From contig CAWJJM010000002.1 in the NCBI GenBank assembly GCA_963843275.1, positions 22,390 through 86,389 of the forward strand: a stretch of DNA of 64,000 nucleotides, in the 5' to 3' direction. The notes under the pieces were generated by a model. It saw nothing but the letters and a program-made list of their open reading frames with translations, was not told the DNA's origin and made no database searches. Within the stretch, counting starts at the first letter, position 1; every line of letters starts with the position of its first letter. A program made the translations under genes and the position numbers. Positions 13,701-25,300 of this stretch are shown here, in pieces. This DNA comes from CAWJJM01 sp963843275. GTDB taxonomy: Bacteria > Acidobacteriota > Thermoanaerobaculia > Multivoradales > JBCCEF01.

Positions 13701-16700
13701 GTCGGCGTGGCCGGCGAGCTGCGGGTCGGCGGCGTCGGGGTCGGCCGCGGCTATCTCGGCGAGCCGCGGCGCACCGCCGCGGTCTTCGTGCCGGATCCGT
13801 TCGCGACGGTTGCGGGCGCGCGGCTGTACGCCACCGGCGATCTTGCGCGAGCACGGCCGGACGGCAAGCTCGACTTCCTCGGGCGCCTCGATCACCAGGT
13901 CAAGATCCGCGGCGTCCGCATCGAACCGGGCGAGGTCGAGGCCGTGCTCGCGCGCCATCCGGCGCTCGCCGACGCCGCCGTCGTGGCGCGCCGCGACCCC
14001 GGCGGCGAGCTGGCCCTGGTCGCCTACGTCGTCCCCCGGGAGAGCGGCGGGCTGGCGCTGGCCGCGCTGCGCGCCGAGCTGCGGTCCGAGCTGCCCGACT
14101 CCATGATCCCGGCCGCCTTCGTCGAGCTCCCGGCGCTGCCGCGCACGCCCAACGGCAAGCTCGACCGCGCCGCCCTGCCCGCACCGGAGCTGCGCAGCGA
14201 GCCGGGGTCCGGAGCGCCGCGCACGCCGCTGGAGGAGCTGCTGGCGGCGCTGTGGGCGGACCTCCTCGGGGTCGAGCGGGTGGGCAGGGAGGACGACTTC
14301 TTCGCCCTCGGTGGCCACTCGCTGCTCGCCACCCGGCTGCTCGGCCGGATCGTCGACGCCTTCGGGGTCGAGATCCCGTTGCGGGAGCTCTTCGCCGCGC
14401 CGACCGTCGCCGGCCTCGGCGAGCGCCTCGACGGCGAGCTGCGGCGCGGCCTGCCGGTGCGCCTCCCCGAGCTGCGGCCGGTCCCCCGCGACGCCGACCT
14501 GCCCCTCTCCTTCGGCCAGCAGCGGCTCTGGTTCCTCGACCGGCTCGAGCCGGGGAGCGCGGCCTACAACATGGGCGCCGTCGTCGGTCTCGACGGGCCG
14601 GTCGATGCCGGCCGGCTGGCGGCGACCCTGGCCGAGGTGGTCCGGCGCCACGAGTCGCTGCGCACGACCTTCACCACCCGCGAGGGCCGGCCGGTGCAGG
14701 TCGTCCACCCGCCACCGCCGCCGTCGTTGCCGCGCATCGATCTCTCGGCCCTGCCCGACGGCCGGCGCGAGATCGCCGCCGAGCGCCTGTCGGCGGCGGA
14801 GGGAAGCCGACCGTTCGACCTGCTGGCCGGACCGCTGCTGCGCGTTCGCCTGCTGCGTCTGGCCGCGGACCGGTTCCGGCTGCTCTTCACCGTCCACCAC
14901 GTCGTCGCCGACGGATGGTCGATGGGGGTGCTGGTCCGTGAGGTCGGCAGCCTCTACCGCTCGCTGGCCGCCGGGGAGGCGCCGTCGCTGCCGGAGCGGA
15001 CGGTGCAGTACGCCGACTTCGCGGTGTGGCAGCGGGGATGGCTGCGCGGGGAGGCCCTCGAGCGGCTCCTCGGCCACTGGCGCGAGCGGCTCGCCGGGGC
15101 GCCGGAGCTCCTCCAGCTGCCGTACGACCGGCCGCGGGGCGCGGTGCTGCGCTCGGCGGGACGAACCGAGACCTTCCGGATTCCGGAGCCGGCCGCCGCG
15201 GCCCTCGATGCGGTGGCCCGCCGGGGCGGCGCGACGCCGTTCATGGCCCTGGTGGCGGCCTTCGCCGCGCTCCTGCGGCGCTACAGCCGGCAGGACGACG
15301 TCGTCCTGGGCACCCCGGTCGCCAACCGCGAGCACAGCGAGCTGGAAGGGATGATCGGCTTCCTGGTCAACACCCTGGTGCTGCGCCTCGACCTCGCCGG
15401 CGACCCGTCGTTCGACGGGCTGCTGGCGCGGGTGCGGGAGGTCGCCCTGGACGCCCACGCGCACCGCCACGCCCCGTTCGAGGCGATCGTCGAGAGCCTG
15501 GGGATCGAGCGCGACCTGAGCCGCACGCCGGTGTTCCAGGCGATGGTCGTCCTCCAGAACACGCCGGAGGAGGAGCTCGACCTCGCCGACGTCAGGCTGA
15601 GCGGCTTCGAGTTCCGCAACGCTTCGGCGAAGTTCGACCTGTTGCTGGCCTTCCGCCGCTCCGAGTCCGGGTACCTCGGTTCCCTCGAGTACCGGCGCGA
15701 GCTGTTCGACCGGACGACGATCCGCCGCTTCCTCGGCCACCTCCAGCGAGCTGATCGCCACCGCCGCCGCCGATCCCGCCGCCCCCCTCGCCGCGCTGCC
15801 GCTGGTGTCCGCGGCGCAGGCCCAGCAGGTGCGGGTGGAGTGGAACGACACCGCCTGCCGCTGCCCCTGGGAGCCGGCGTTGCACCGGCTCTTCGCGGGC
15901 CAGGCCGGGCGGACGCCGGAGGCGGTCGCGGTGGAGATCGAGGGCGGCTCGCTGACCTACCGCGAGCTCGACCGGCGCAGCGACCGGCTGGCCCGGCGGC
16001 TGGGCGCCCTGGGCGTCGGCCCGGACACGCCGGTCGGGGTCTGCGCCGAGCGCTCCCTCGAGCTGCCGGTGGCGCTGCTCGCCGTCCTCAAGGCCGGCGG
16101 CGCCTACCTCCCCCTCGACCCCTCCTATCCTGCCGAACGGCTCACCGACATGGTCCGCGACGCGGGCGCCCCGGTGGTCCTGGTGCAGCAGGGGATGGCG
16201 AACCGGTTCGACCCGGGCGAGGCGCGCGCGGTGCCCCTGGAGGAGGGCGGCGGGCCGGCGGACGGTGCCGCCGCCGAGCCCCCCTGGCGCCCGCCGGCGG
16301 TGCACCCGGACCAGCTCGCCTACGTCATCTACACCTCGGGCTCGACCGGGCGGCCGAAGGGCGCGATGAACACCCACCGGGCGATCGTCAACCGGCTGTG
16401 GTGGATGCAGGAGGCCTACCGTCTCGGCCCGGACGACCGGGTCCTCCAGAAGACGCCGTTCAGCTTCGACGTCTCCGTGTGGGAGCTGTTCTGGCCCCTG
16501 GTCACCGGCGCGCGCATGGTGCTCGCCCGGCCGGACGGGCATCGGGACAACGCCTACCTGGTCCGCCGCATCCGCGAGGCGCGGATCACCACGCTGCACT
16601 TCGTCCCGTCGATGCTCCAGCCGTTCCTCGAGGAGGAGGGGGTGGACCGGCTCCCCGCGCTGGCCCGCGTGGTGTGCAGCGGCGAGGCGCTGCCGGCGGC

Positions 16701-19700
16701 GACGGTGCGCCGGTTCTTCCAGCGCTGCGGCGCCGAGCTCCACAACCTGTACGGCCCCACCGAGGCGGCGGTCGACGTCACCGCCTGGCCGTGCACTCCC
16801 CTCGACGGCGAGCGGGGCGTGCCGATCGGAAGGCCGATCAGCAACCTGGGGGTCTGGGTGGTCGACGAGCACGGCGCCGTCGCGCCGCCCGGGGTGCCGG
16901 GGGAGCTGATGATCGGCGGCGCCGGGCTCGCCCGCGGCTACCTCGGCCGGCCGGCCCTCACCGCCGAGCGCTTCGTCCCCGACGGTCTCGGCGGCGAGCG
17001 GGGAGCCCGCCTCTACCGCACCGGCGACCTCACCCGCCACCGGTCCGACGGCGCGGTGGACTTCCTGGGGCGCCTCGACCACCAGGTCAAGGTGCGAGGA
17101 TTCCGCATCGAGCTCGGCGAGATCGAGGCCGCCCTCGCCGACCTGCCCGAGGTGGCGGAGTCGGCGGTGCTGGCGCGGGACGACCTGCCCGGGGGCACCC
17201 GCATCGTCGCCTACGCGGTTCTCCGCGACGGTCGCCAGGGGGCGGTGGAGGAGCTGCGGGCCGCGCTCTCCCGGCGGTTGCCGGACCACATGCTCCCGGG
17301 GCTGTTCGTCTTCCTCGACGCCCTGCCGTTGACGCCCAACGGCAAGCTCGACCGCCGGGCGCTCCCCCTCCCCGAGCTCGACCGCTCCGGCCTCGCCGCC
17401 GGCTTCGTGGCACCGCGCACCCGCACCGAGGAGGTCCTCGCCGCGATCTGGTCCGAGGTGCTGGGGGTGGAGAGGGTGGGCGTGCACGACGGTTTCTTCG
17501 CGCTCGGCGGCGACTCCATCCTGACGATCCGGGTGATCGCCCTCGCCGAGGCGCGCGGCCTCGAGCTGTCGGTGCCGCTCCTCTTCCGCCACCAGACCGT
17601 CGCCGAGCTCGCCGCCCGCCTGGCGAGCACGGGCGGCGAGTCCGCCGAGGGACTGGAGGCGCACCCGCCCTTCGCCTGGCTCGCGGCGGAGGACCGGGAG
17701 CGGCTGCCGGCGGGGCTCGACGACGCCTACCCGCTGACCCAGCTGCAGAGCGGGATGCTCTATCACCTCGAGCTGACCCCGGACGCGCCGCTCTACCACA
17801 ACGTCAACAGCATCCATCTGCGTGCCCCCTTCGCGGCCGCCGCCTTCCGCGCGGCGGTGGCGGCGGTGATCTCGCGCCATCCGGTGCTGCGGACCGGCTT
17901 CGCGCTGACCGGCTACTCCGAGCCGCTCCAGCTCGTCTGGCCCGAGGTCGAGCCGGCCGTCTCGGTGAGCGACCTGAGCGGCCTGGGAGCGGCCGAGCAG
18001 GAGGCGGAGATCGGCCGCTTCGTGGCGGCCGAGGTGCACCGGCCCTTCGACCTCGCACGCCCACCGCTGCTGCGGTTCCACGTCCACCTCCGCGATGCCG
18101 CGACCTTCCAGCTCACCCTGGTCGAGAACCACGCCATCTCCGACGGCTGGAGCCTCCACCTCAACCTGGCGGAGGTCTTCGAGCACTTCCTCGCCCTCCT
18201 CGACGGCGAGCGGCCGCCGGTTTCCGGCGGCCCCGAGCTCCGCTTCGCCGACTACGTGGCGCTGGAGCGCAAGGCGGTCGGCTCGCAGGCCTCGCGGACG
18301 TACTGGCGCGAGCAGCTCGCCGGCGCCGCGCCCCTCGAGCTGCCGCGCTGGCCGGTGCCCGCCGGCCGCCGCCCCGGCGGGCTGCCGGTGGGCAACCTCG
18401 ACGTGGCGGTGCGCGGCGACACCTTCAGCCGGCTGCGCGATCTGGCGCGGCGGCAGGCGGTGCCGCTGAAGAGCGTCCTCCTCGCCGCCCACCTGAAGGT
18501 CCTGTCGACGATCACCGGCCGGCGCGACCTGGTCACCGGGCTCACCGTCCACGGCCGTCCCGAGGTCGCCGGCGGCGATCGCATGCGCGGTCTGTTCCTC
18601 AACACCCTGCCGTTCCGCATGCGCCTGGCGGGCGGCTCGTGGAGCGAGCTGGTCGCGGCGGCGTTCGCGGCGGAGCGGGAGCTGCTGCCGCACCGCCGCT
18701 ATCCGATGGCGGCGATCGAGGAGGAGATGGGCTTCGGACGCCCCCTGTTCGAGGTCTCCTTCACCTTCGTCGACTTCCATGCCGTCGGCTCGCTGCTGCG
18801 GTCGCGGCGGATCGAGGTGCTCGGCTTCCGCCGGTCCGAGGCGACCAACTTCCCGCTCGCCATCCTCTTCCAGATGGCCCAGACCGGCGACGGTTTCACC
18901 CTGCAGATCGAGCACGACCCGGAGCGGGTCCCGGCGGAGCGGGCGCGGGCGATCGCCGGCTACTACCTCGCCACCCTCGATGCCCTCGCGGCGGCGCCCG
19001 AGGCGGCCCACGGGAGCTTCTCGGCGCTGCCCGCCGCCGAGCGCCACCGCCTGCTCGCCGACTGGAACCCCGCGGCCGGCAGGACGCTGCAGTGGCCGCC
19101 GACGCTGGACGGCATGGTGCGGCGGCAGACGGCGCTGAGCCCGGAGGAGGCGGCGGTGTCGTGGGAAGGGGGGAGCTGGAGCTACGGCGAGCTGGCGGCG
19201 CGGGCGTCGGGGGTGGCGGCTCGCCTGCGGCGTGCCGGGGTGCGCCGGGGGGACCGGGTGGGGGTGTGCGTGGCGCGGTCGCCGGAGATGGTGGCGGCGC
19301 TGCTCGGGGTGCTGGAGGCGGGTGCGGCGTGGGTGCCGCTGGACCCGGGATACCCGGTGGAGCGGCTGCGCCGGATGCAGCAGGACGCGTCGCCGTCGGC
19401 GCTGCTGGTGGCGCAGGCGGGCCTGCCGGCGGGCCTGGAGGCGGGCGGCGTGCCGCTGGTCGACGCGTCGGGGGCCGAGGCGGAGGCGCCGCAAGCCGCG
19501 GCACCGGAAACCGGCGGCGACGACCTGGCCTACGTCCTCTATACCTCGGGCTCGACGGGCCGGCCGAAGGGGGTGATGGTGCCGCACCGGGCGATCGTCA
19601 ACCACACGGCGTGGATGGCCGAGGGGCTGGTCGGTCCGACGGACCGGGTGCTGGTCAAGACGCCGTTGGCCTACGACGCCTCGATCTGGGAGGTGTTCCA

Positions 19701-22360
19701 GCCGTTGGTGGTCGGCGCCACGGCCGTCCTCGCCCGGCCGGACGGCGAGCGCGAGCCCGCGTACCTGGTCGAGGCGATCCGGCGGCACCGCATCACGGTG
19801 GTCCAGTTCGTTCCCTCGGTGCTCGAGCTGGTGCTCGAGGAGGAGGGCGTCGCGCAGTGCTCCACGCTGCGCCGGGTGTTCGCCGGCGGCGAGCCCCTGA
19901 CCCCGAGGCTGCGCCGGCTCTTCGCATCCCGCTGCGGCGCCGAGCTGGTCAACCTCTACGGGCCCACCGAGGCGGCCATCGACGCGACCTGGGAGCGCGC
20001 CGGGGCGGCCGACGACGACGGCTGGCGCGGCGGGACGCCGATCGGCCGGCCGCTGCCGGAGGTGCGCGCCTTCGTGCTCGGCGACGGCGGGGATCTGGTG
20101 GCGCCCGGGTCTCCGGGGGAGCTCTACCTCGCCGGCGCGTCGCTGGCGCGGGGCTATCACCGCGACCCGCGGCGCACGGCGGAACGGTTCGTCCCGGACC
20201 CGCTCTCGGCGCGGCCCGGCGACCGCCTCTACCGGACCGGCGACCGGGTTCGCCACGACGGCGACGGCACCCTCGTCTACCTCGGTCGCCTCGATGGCCA
20301 GATGAAGGTCGCCGGAGTCCGCCTGGAAGCGGGGGAGATCGAGGCGCTGCTGCAGCAACATCCCGCGGTGCGGCAGGCGGCCGCGGCGGCGGTTCCCTTC
20401 GGCCCCGCGGTCGCCGGCGGTACGCCGACGTTGCGTCCGGTCGCCTGGGTGGTGCCGGTGGACCTCGCGGTGCCCGCCGACGAGCTCGAGAAGGACCTGC
20501 GGGCGCACCTGGAGAGGTCTCTGCCGCCGGCGTCGGTGCCGGCCCGGATCCTCCGCCTGGAGGCGATGCCGCTGGGCCCGGCGGGCAAGCTCGACCGTGC
20601 GTCCCTGCCGCGGCCGGTCCTCGAGACGGAGGGTCCCGGCGGCGCGACGGCGCCCCGCAGCGCCGTCGCGGAGCTGCTGGCCGGCCTGTGGATGGAGGTG
20701 CTCGGGATCCGCGAGGTGCCCGACGGCACCTCGTTCTTCGCCCTCGGCGGGCACTCCCTGTCCGCCATGCGGCTCGCCTCCAGGATCCGCCGGACCTTCG
20801 GGGTCGACGTGCCCCTGGTGCGGGTCTTCGAGGCGGCCGACCTGCACCGCATGTCCGAGGCGGTCGACGAGGCGCTGCGCGCCGACGAGGGCACGGCCGC
20901 GCCCCCGGTGCGGCCGGTGGAGCGGCGGAGCCGGCGGCCTTCCCCTGTCCTTCGCCCAGGAACGGCTCTGGTTCCTCGAGCAGCTCACCGGCGAGCGCGC
21001 CCTGTTCGTCATCCCGGCGTCGGTCCGGCTGCGCGGGCCGCTCGACGCCGGCGCCGTGGCCGCGGCGCTGGCCGCGGTCGAGCGGCGCCACGAGATCCTG
21101 CGCACGCGGATCGTCGAGGAGGACGGCCGGCCGATGCAAGTGCCGGTCCCGCCGGGCCGGTTGCGGCTTCCATGCCTCGACCTGGGGTCGCTGCCGGCGC
21201 CTCGCCGGGAGACGGAGGCGCGGCGCCTGGCCACCCGCGACGCCCGGCGTCCGTTCGACCTCGGCCGCGGGTCGCTGCTGCGAGCCGCGCTGGTCGCCCT
21301 GGGCGCGGAGGATCACGTGCTGGTCCTCGCGGTCTCCCACCTGGCGAGCGACTTCTGGTCGATGCGGGTCCTGGTGCGCGAGCTCGCCGAGCTCTACCGC
21401 GCCGCCGGCGGAGCCGGGCAGGCCAGCCTCGCCCGCCTGCCGGTGCAGTACGCGGACTATGCGGCCTGGCAGCGCGACCACATGAGCGGCGACGTGCTGG
21501 CGCGGGAGGTCGCCTGGTGGCGGCAGCACCTGGCCGGCGCGCCGCCCCGCCTCGAGCTCGCCCCGCCGCCCTCCCGCGGCGGCGAGCGCTCGTACCGCGG
21601 GAGCTCCGAGACGCTGCGCCTTCCCGCCGCGCTGGTCGCCGGGTTGCGGGAGCTCTGCCGGGCCGAGGGGGTCACCGTCTTCATGGCGGCCCTGGCCGCC
21701 TTCGAGGTCGTGCTCCACCGCCTCTCCGGGGCCACCGACCTGGTCATCGGCACCGACGTGGCCAACCGGGACCGGCTGGAGACCGAGGGGCTGATCGGGC
21801 TCTTCGTCAACCAGCTCCCGCTGCGTGCCGACCTGTCGGGCGACCCGGCCTTCCGCGAGCTCCTCGCCCGCAGCCGGCGGGAGGCCCTGGCCGCCTATGC
21901 ACACCAGGACCTGCCCTTCGACCGCCTGGTCCAGGCGATCCAGCCCGAGCGCAGCCTCGGCCACGCGCCGCTGTTCCAGGTCAAGTTCCACCTCGAGGCC
22001 GAGGAGCCCGGAAACCGGATCGAGTTCGGGGGGCCTGTCCTCGAGTCCTTCGAGGTGTCCACCGGCCTCGCCGAGCTCGACCTGATCTTCAGCCTCGGCG
22101 ACACCGGGGAGGGCCTCGGTGGAACCCTCGTCTACAGCACCGACCTGTTCGACGCCGCCGCGGCCCGGGCGTTGCTGGCCGACTTCCAGAGCGTCCTCGA
22201 GCTCGCGATCGAGGACCCGGCAACGCCTCTGTCGCGGATCGCCGAGGCTCTCGCCGCAGCCGAACAGGACCGTCGTCTCCATCTCGAAGGCGAGCTGCTC
22301 GCGGCTCGCTCCAGAGCCCTTCGAACCACCCGCAAGCGGGTAACCGTGGACATCTCATGA
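4704..22360 (+). CDS. NRPS subunit 2: (C-A-T)x5 followed by a C-terminal C domain
   Basis: This is a very large synthetase of about 5,880 residues with five complete elongation modules and a free C domain at its C terminus. The start ATG at 4704 is preceded by a GGAGG at about 4693 and overlaps the previous stop. The frame is 3 to about 15750, then 1 (one extra base in CAGCGAG) to about 20925, then 2 to the stop. The conserved C and A motifs run straight through both breaks, so these are probably sequence errors. Predicted order of substrates: Lys2-like X3, X4, Dab-like, Ser, Gln. The terminal C domain has SHLASDF in place of HHxxxDG and must work with the next protein, which itself begins with a divergent C domain. 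The stop overlaps the next ATG (ATGA). Only an assembly-line role can be claimed; the product is unknown. Confidence 0.93.
4800..7970 (+). other. NRPS module 3 (C-A-T) with a Lys2-like adenylation pocket, code DPRNFVLRA
   Basis: The C domain is canonical (HHAVADG). The adenylation domain replaces the usual FDxSxxE of motif A4 with HDPLQRDVF at about 6800-6826, a segment I know from alpha-aminoadipate reductase (Lys2) adenylation domains. Remaining pocket residues come from ANLTPA, VFLVGEAL and NLYGATETQRA. The code resembles the Lys2 code DPRHFVMRA, so alpha-aminoadipate or a related long side chain is possible but unproven. The A10 motif LANGKVDR and carrier FFALGGHSLL are intact. Confidence 0.78.
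8030..11190 (+). other. NRPS module 4 (C-A-T), unassigned, code DSALVAEVW
   Basis: The C domain has HHIAIDG. The adenylation domain carries YTIYTSGSTGRPKG (A3) and FDSSVAVLF in the A4 position. Pocket residues D-S-A-L-V-A-E-V-W come from FDSSVAV, HWLGVPS, VVVAGEAC and NEYGPTEGSVW. The ALV-x-EV part recalls a Trp-type code (DVALVGEV), but I do not assign a substrate. The carrier is FFALGGHSLL. Confidence 0.78.
11235..14440 (+). other. NRPS module 5 (C-A-T), 2,4-diaminobutyrate-like code DVWEITADD
   Basis: The C domain has HHAVGDG. Pocket residues from FDVSVWQ, VLETVPS, MIPTGEAL and NAYGPTECSDD give D-V-W-E-I-T-A-D-D. The pocket keeps Glu at 278 and two Asp residues at 330/331, as expected for a basic side chain. 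It is nearly the same as module 13 (DIWELTADD), a code I recall as assigned to 2,4-diaminobutyrate. The carrier is FFALGGHSLL. Confidence 0.78.
14490..17630 (+). other. NRPS module 6 (C-A-T), predicted Ser, code DVWHVSLVD, GGDSI carrier
   Basis: The C domain has HHVVADG and spans the frameshift at about 15750. Pocket residues from FDVSVWE, TLHFVPS, VVCSGEAL and NLYGPTEAAVD match the serine family of codes (DVWHxSLxD). The carrier motif is FFALGGDSI rather than GGHSL, the form usually found before epimerases or before condensation domains that take D-residues. A D-Ser is therefore plausible. Confidence 0.82.
17670..20880 (+). other. NRPS module 7 (C-A-T), predicted Gln, code DAWQFGLID
   Basis: The C domain belongs to a separate subtype: it opens with DDAYPLTQLQSGMLYH and has NHAISDG in the active-site motif. 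The adenylation code from YDASIWE, VVQFVPS, VFAGGEPL and NLYGPTEAAID is D-A-W-Q-F-G-L-I-D, a known glutamine code. The first part of this A domain (about 19092-19480) is nearly identical in sequence to the A domains of modules 8 and 9; the pocket region has diverged but keeps the same code. The carrier is FFALGGHSLS. Confidence 0.85.
19092..19480 (+). repeat. Third, partial copy of the adenylation-domain repeat (module 7)
   Basis: The N-terminal part of the module 7 A domain matches the repeat at 23750 and 26940 almost base for base (for example the stretches encoding GGSWSYGELAARASG and LLVAQAGLPAGLEAGG). The match then breaks up, returning for about 80 bp around motif A3 (19523-19605). Confidence 0.88.
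20935..22270 (+). other. C-terminal condensation domain of subunit 2 (SHLASDF variant)
   Basis: It starts LPLSFAQERLWFLEQL and ends without any adenylation domain after it. The active-site motif reads SHLASDF, so the second His is kept but the first His is Ser and the last Gly is Phe. It probably joins the Gln on module 7 to the Gln loaded by subunit 3, with the divergent domain at the start of subunit 3 as a partner; this is inference from order only. Confidence 0.8.
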
Positions 22361-25300
22361 TCGACACAATCAATACCGAGCTGGTCGGCTATCGCATCTC
22401 GCCCCAGCAGAGGCGTCTGTGGACGCTGGGCGCGGGGGACCCCTCCAGCCCGCTCCGCATCCAGGGACTGGTCGAGATCGGCGGTCCCATCGACGCCGAG
22501 GCGCTGGAGAAAGCGTGGCGCGAGGTTCTCTCGCGCCACGAGATCCTCCGCACCGGCTTCCGCTGCCCCTCTTCCATGACCCAGCCTGTGCAGGTCATCG
22601 AAGCGCCGCCGGCAGATCCGGCGGCGCCCCTCGAGGTCGACGATCTCGGTGAGCTGCCGGCGGCGGCGGCGCGCGGACGGCTCGACGACCTGATCAGCGC
22701 CGACCGCGAGCCGCCCGATCGATCCGTTGCGGCCGCCGCTGGTCATCGTCCACCTGGTCCGGCTCGGTGCGGAGCGCTCCGCCCTGCTGGTGACGGCCTC
22801 CGCCCTGGTCGCCGACCGGGGCACCCTGGAGCTGCTCGTCGGGGAGCTCCTGGACAGCTACGAGGGCGAGCGCGGCGGCGAGACGGAACCGCTCCAGTAC
22901 GCCGACATCTCGGAGGCGCTGAACGACCTGATCGAAGGCGAGGAGACGCGTGAGGGAGCGCGCTACTGGGAGCGTCTCGGCACCGCGGCCAGCACCGACG
23001 TCCGGCTGCCCGGCGAGCCCGCGAGCGCAGCCGCCGAGGGCTTTTCGCCGCGGACCGTGTCGCGGCAGGTGGCGCCCGGCGACGCGGCGGCGGTGGCCGC
23101 TTTGGCGGCAGGGCGGAGCCGGGCTCCCTCCTGCGTGTGGCTGGCGGCCTGGTGGCTCCTCCTCGACCGCATGGGCGGCGGTCACCTTCCCGCGATCTCG
23201 GTGCGCCGGGACGGCAGGTCGTTCGAGGAGATCGCGGAGGCGCTCGGACCGTTCGCCCGGCGGGTGCCGGTGACGCTGCCGCGGCTCGATCACGTGCCCT
23301 TCGCGTCGGCTGTGGCGGCGGTCGAGGGCGCCATCGGCGAAGCGGGCCGATGGGACGACTTCTTCGACTGGGAGCGCTTCGCCGGGCCGGCGAAGGCGAG
23401 CTACCTCCCCTACGGCTTCACCTTCGTGGGCGCCGGTCCGGAACGGCCTGAAGGAAAGACCGGTGAGCGGGTCGAGACGCTGTGGGAGTGCCTGGAGCCG
23501 GCGCGTGTCGAGCTGGTGGTGACCGCCGGCGACGGTGCGGCGGTGGTCCGGGCGTCGTTCGACCCGAGATCGCTGCCCGCCGACGAAGCCGAGCTGCTGC
23601 TCGACCGTTTCCTGACCCTGCTGTCGGCGGCCGTCGCTGTGCCGGAGACGCCGGTCGAGGCGCTGCCGGTGGTGCCACCGGCCGAGCGTCGCCGGCTGCT
23701 GGAGGAGTGGGCGGGTGGGGACCTGGACCTCGGGGAGCTGGCCGCCGACGCTGGACGGCCTGGTGCGGCGGCAGATGGCGCTGAGCCCGGAGGCGGCGGC
23801 GGTGGCGTGGGAGGGGGGGAGCTGGAGCTACGGCGAGCTGGCGGCGCGGGCGTCCGGGGTGGCGGCTCGCCTGCGGCGTGCCGGGGTGCGCCGGGGGGAC
23901 CGGGTGGGGGTGTGCGTGGCGCGGTCGCCGGAGATGGTGGCGGCGCTGCTCGGGGTGCTGGAGGCGGGCGCGGCGTGGGTGCCGCTGGACCCGGAGTACC
24001 CGGTGGAGCGGCTGCGCTGGATGCAGCAGGACGCGTCGCCGTCGGCGCTGCTGGTGGCGCAGGCGGGCCTGCCGGCGGGCCTGGAGGCGGGCGGCGTGCC
24101 GCTGGTGGACGCGTCGGGGGCCGAGGCGGAAGCGGCGGCAGGCGGTGGGGCGGGGTCGGCGACCGGCGGCGGCGACCTGGCCTACGTCCTCTACACCTCG
24201 GGCTCGACGGGCCGGCCGAAGGGGGTGATGGTGCCGCACCGGGCGATCGTCAACCGGCTGCTGTGGATGCAGGAGACGTGGCCGCTGGCGGCGGGGGACC
24301 GGGTGCTGCAGAAGACGCCGTTCGGGTTCGACGCGTCGGTGTGGGAGGTGTTCGTGCCGCTGCTGTCGGGAGCGACGGTGGTGATGGCGGAGCCGGAGGG
24401 CCACCGCGATCCGGAGTACCTGGTGCGGGCGATCCGCGAGCAGGGGGTGACGGTGGTGCAGTTCGTGCCGTCCCAGCTGCGGTTGGTGCTGGCCCAGGGC
24501 GGCCTGGGGGAGTGCCCGGCGCTGCGCCGGGTGTTCTCCGGCGGCGAGGCGCTGCCGGGAGCGCTGCGGGAGGCGTTCTTCGCGGCCAGCGGAGCGGAGC
24601 TGGTCAACCTGTACGGGCCGACCGAGGTGGCGATCGACGCGACGGCGGAGCGGTGCGTGCGGGGCGAGCGGCTGGAGGGGGTGACCATCGGCCGGCCCAT
24701 CGCCAACGACCGGGTGTACGTCCTCGACGGCGAGCTCGAGCCGGTGCCGGCGGGGGTGGCGGGCCACCTGTGCGTCGGCGGGACGGGGGTGTCGTGGGGG
24801 TACCGGGGCAAGCCGGGCCTGACGGCGGAGCGCTTCGTGCCCGACCCGCTGAGCGGCCTCGCGGGCGGGCGCCTGTACCGCACCGGCGACCGGGCGCGCC
24901 ACCTGCCGGGCGGCAGGCTCGAGTACCTGGGCCGGATGGACGAGCAGGTCAAGGTGCGCGGGGTGCGGATCGAGCTCGGCGAGATCGAGGGCCTGCTGCG
25001 GACGGCGCCGGGGGTCGGCGAGGCGGCCGCCGCGGTGCGCGAGGGTGAGGACGGCGCGCTACGGCTGGTCGCCTGGGTGAAGGCGACGGAGCCCGGAGCC
25101 CTGGAGGTGGCGGCGGTGCGCGAGCACCTGCGGCGGCACCTGCCCGAGGTGATGATGCCGTCGGCGGTGGTCGAGGTCGGCGAGATGCCCCACCTGCCCA
25201 ACGGCAAGGTCGACCGCGGCGCCCTGCCCGACCCCGGCGATCCGACCGCCGGACTCCACCGCGCCTTCGTGCCGCCCCGCACCCGCTCGGAGGAGCTCGC

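Noticed and set aside
4656..15851. An 11-kb open reading frame on the minus strand, opposite NRPS subunit 2
   Set aside because: Its translation is Arg/Gly/Ala/Gln-rich low-complexity sequence with no domains. It is the antisense shadow of GC-rich NRPS codons.
15592..21234. Long minus-strand ORF opposite modules 6 and 7 (and similar ones at 1023-3002, 26813-30061 and 45840-49655)
   Set aside because: Same reason: the codon pattern mirrors the true plus-strand frame and no protein family is visible.
15752..21485. Continuation of the subunit 2 frame-3 ORF to 21485
   Set aside because: After about 15750 this frame gives Arg/Pro/Gly-rich sequence, while the C and A motifs continue in frame 1. 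The open frame is only due to base composition.
22357..23700. Divergent first C domain of subunit 3 as a product of frameshift errors
   Set aside because: The SALVADRGT region lies in a long clean frame (about 22715-23740) and the surrounding C-fold signatures are kept, so the loss of His is real.
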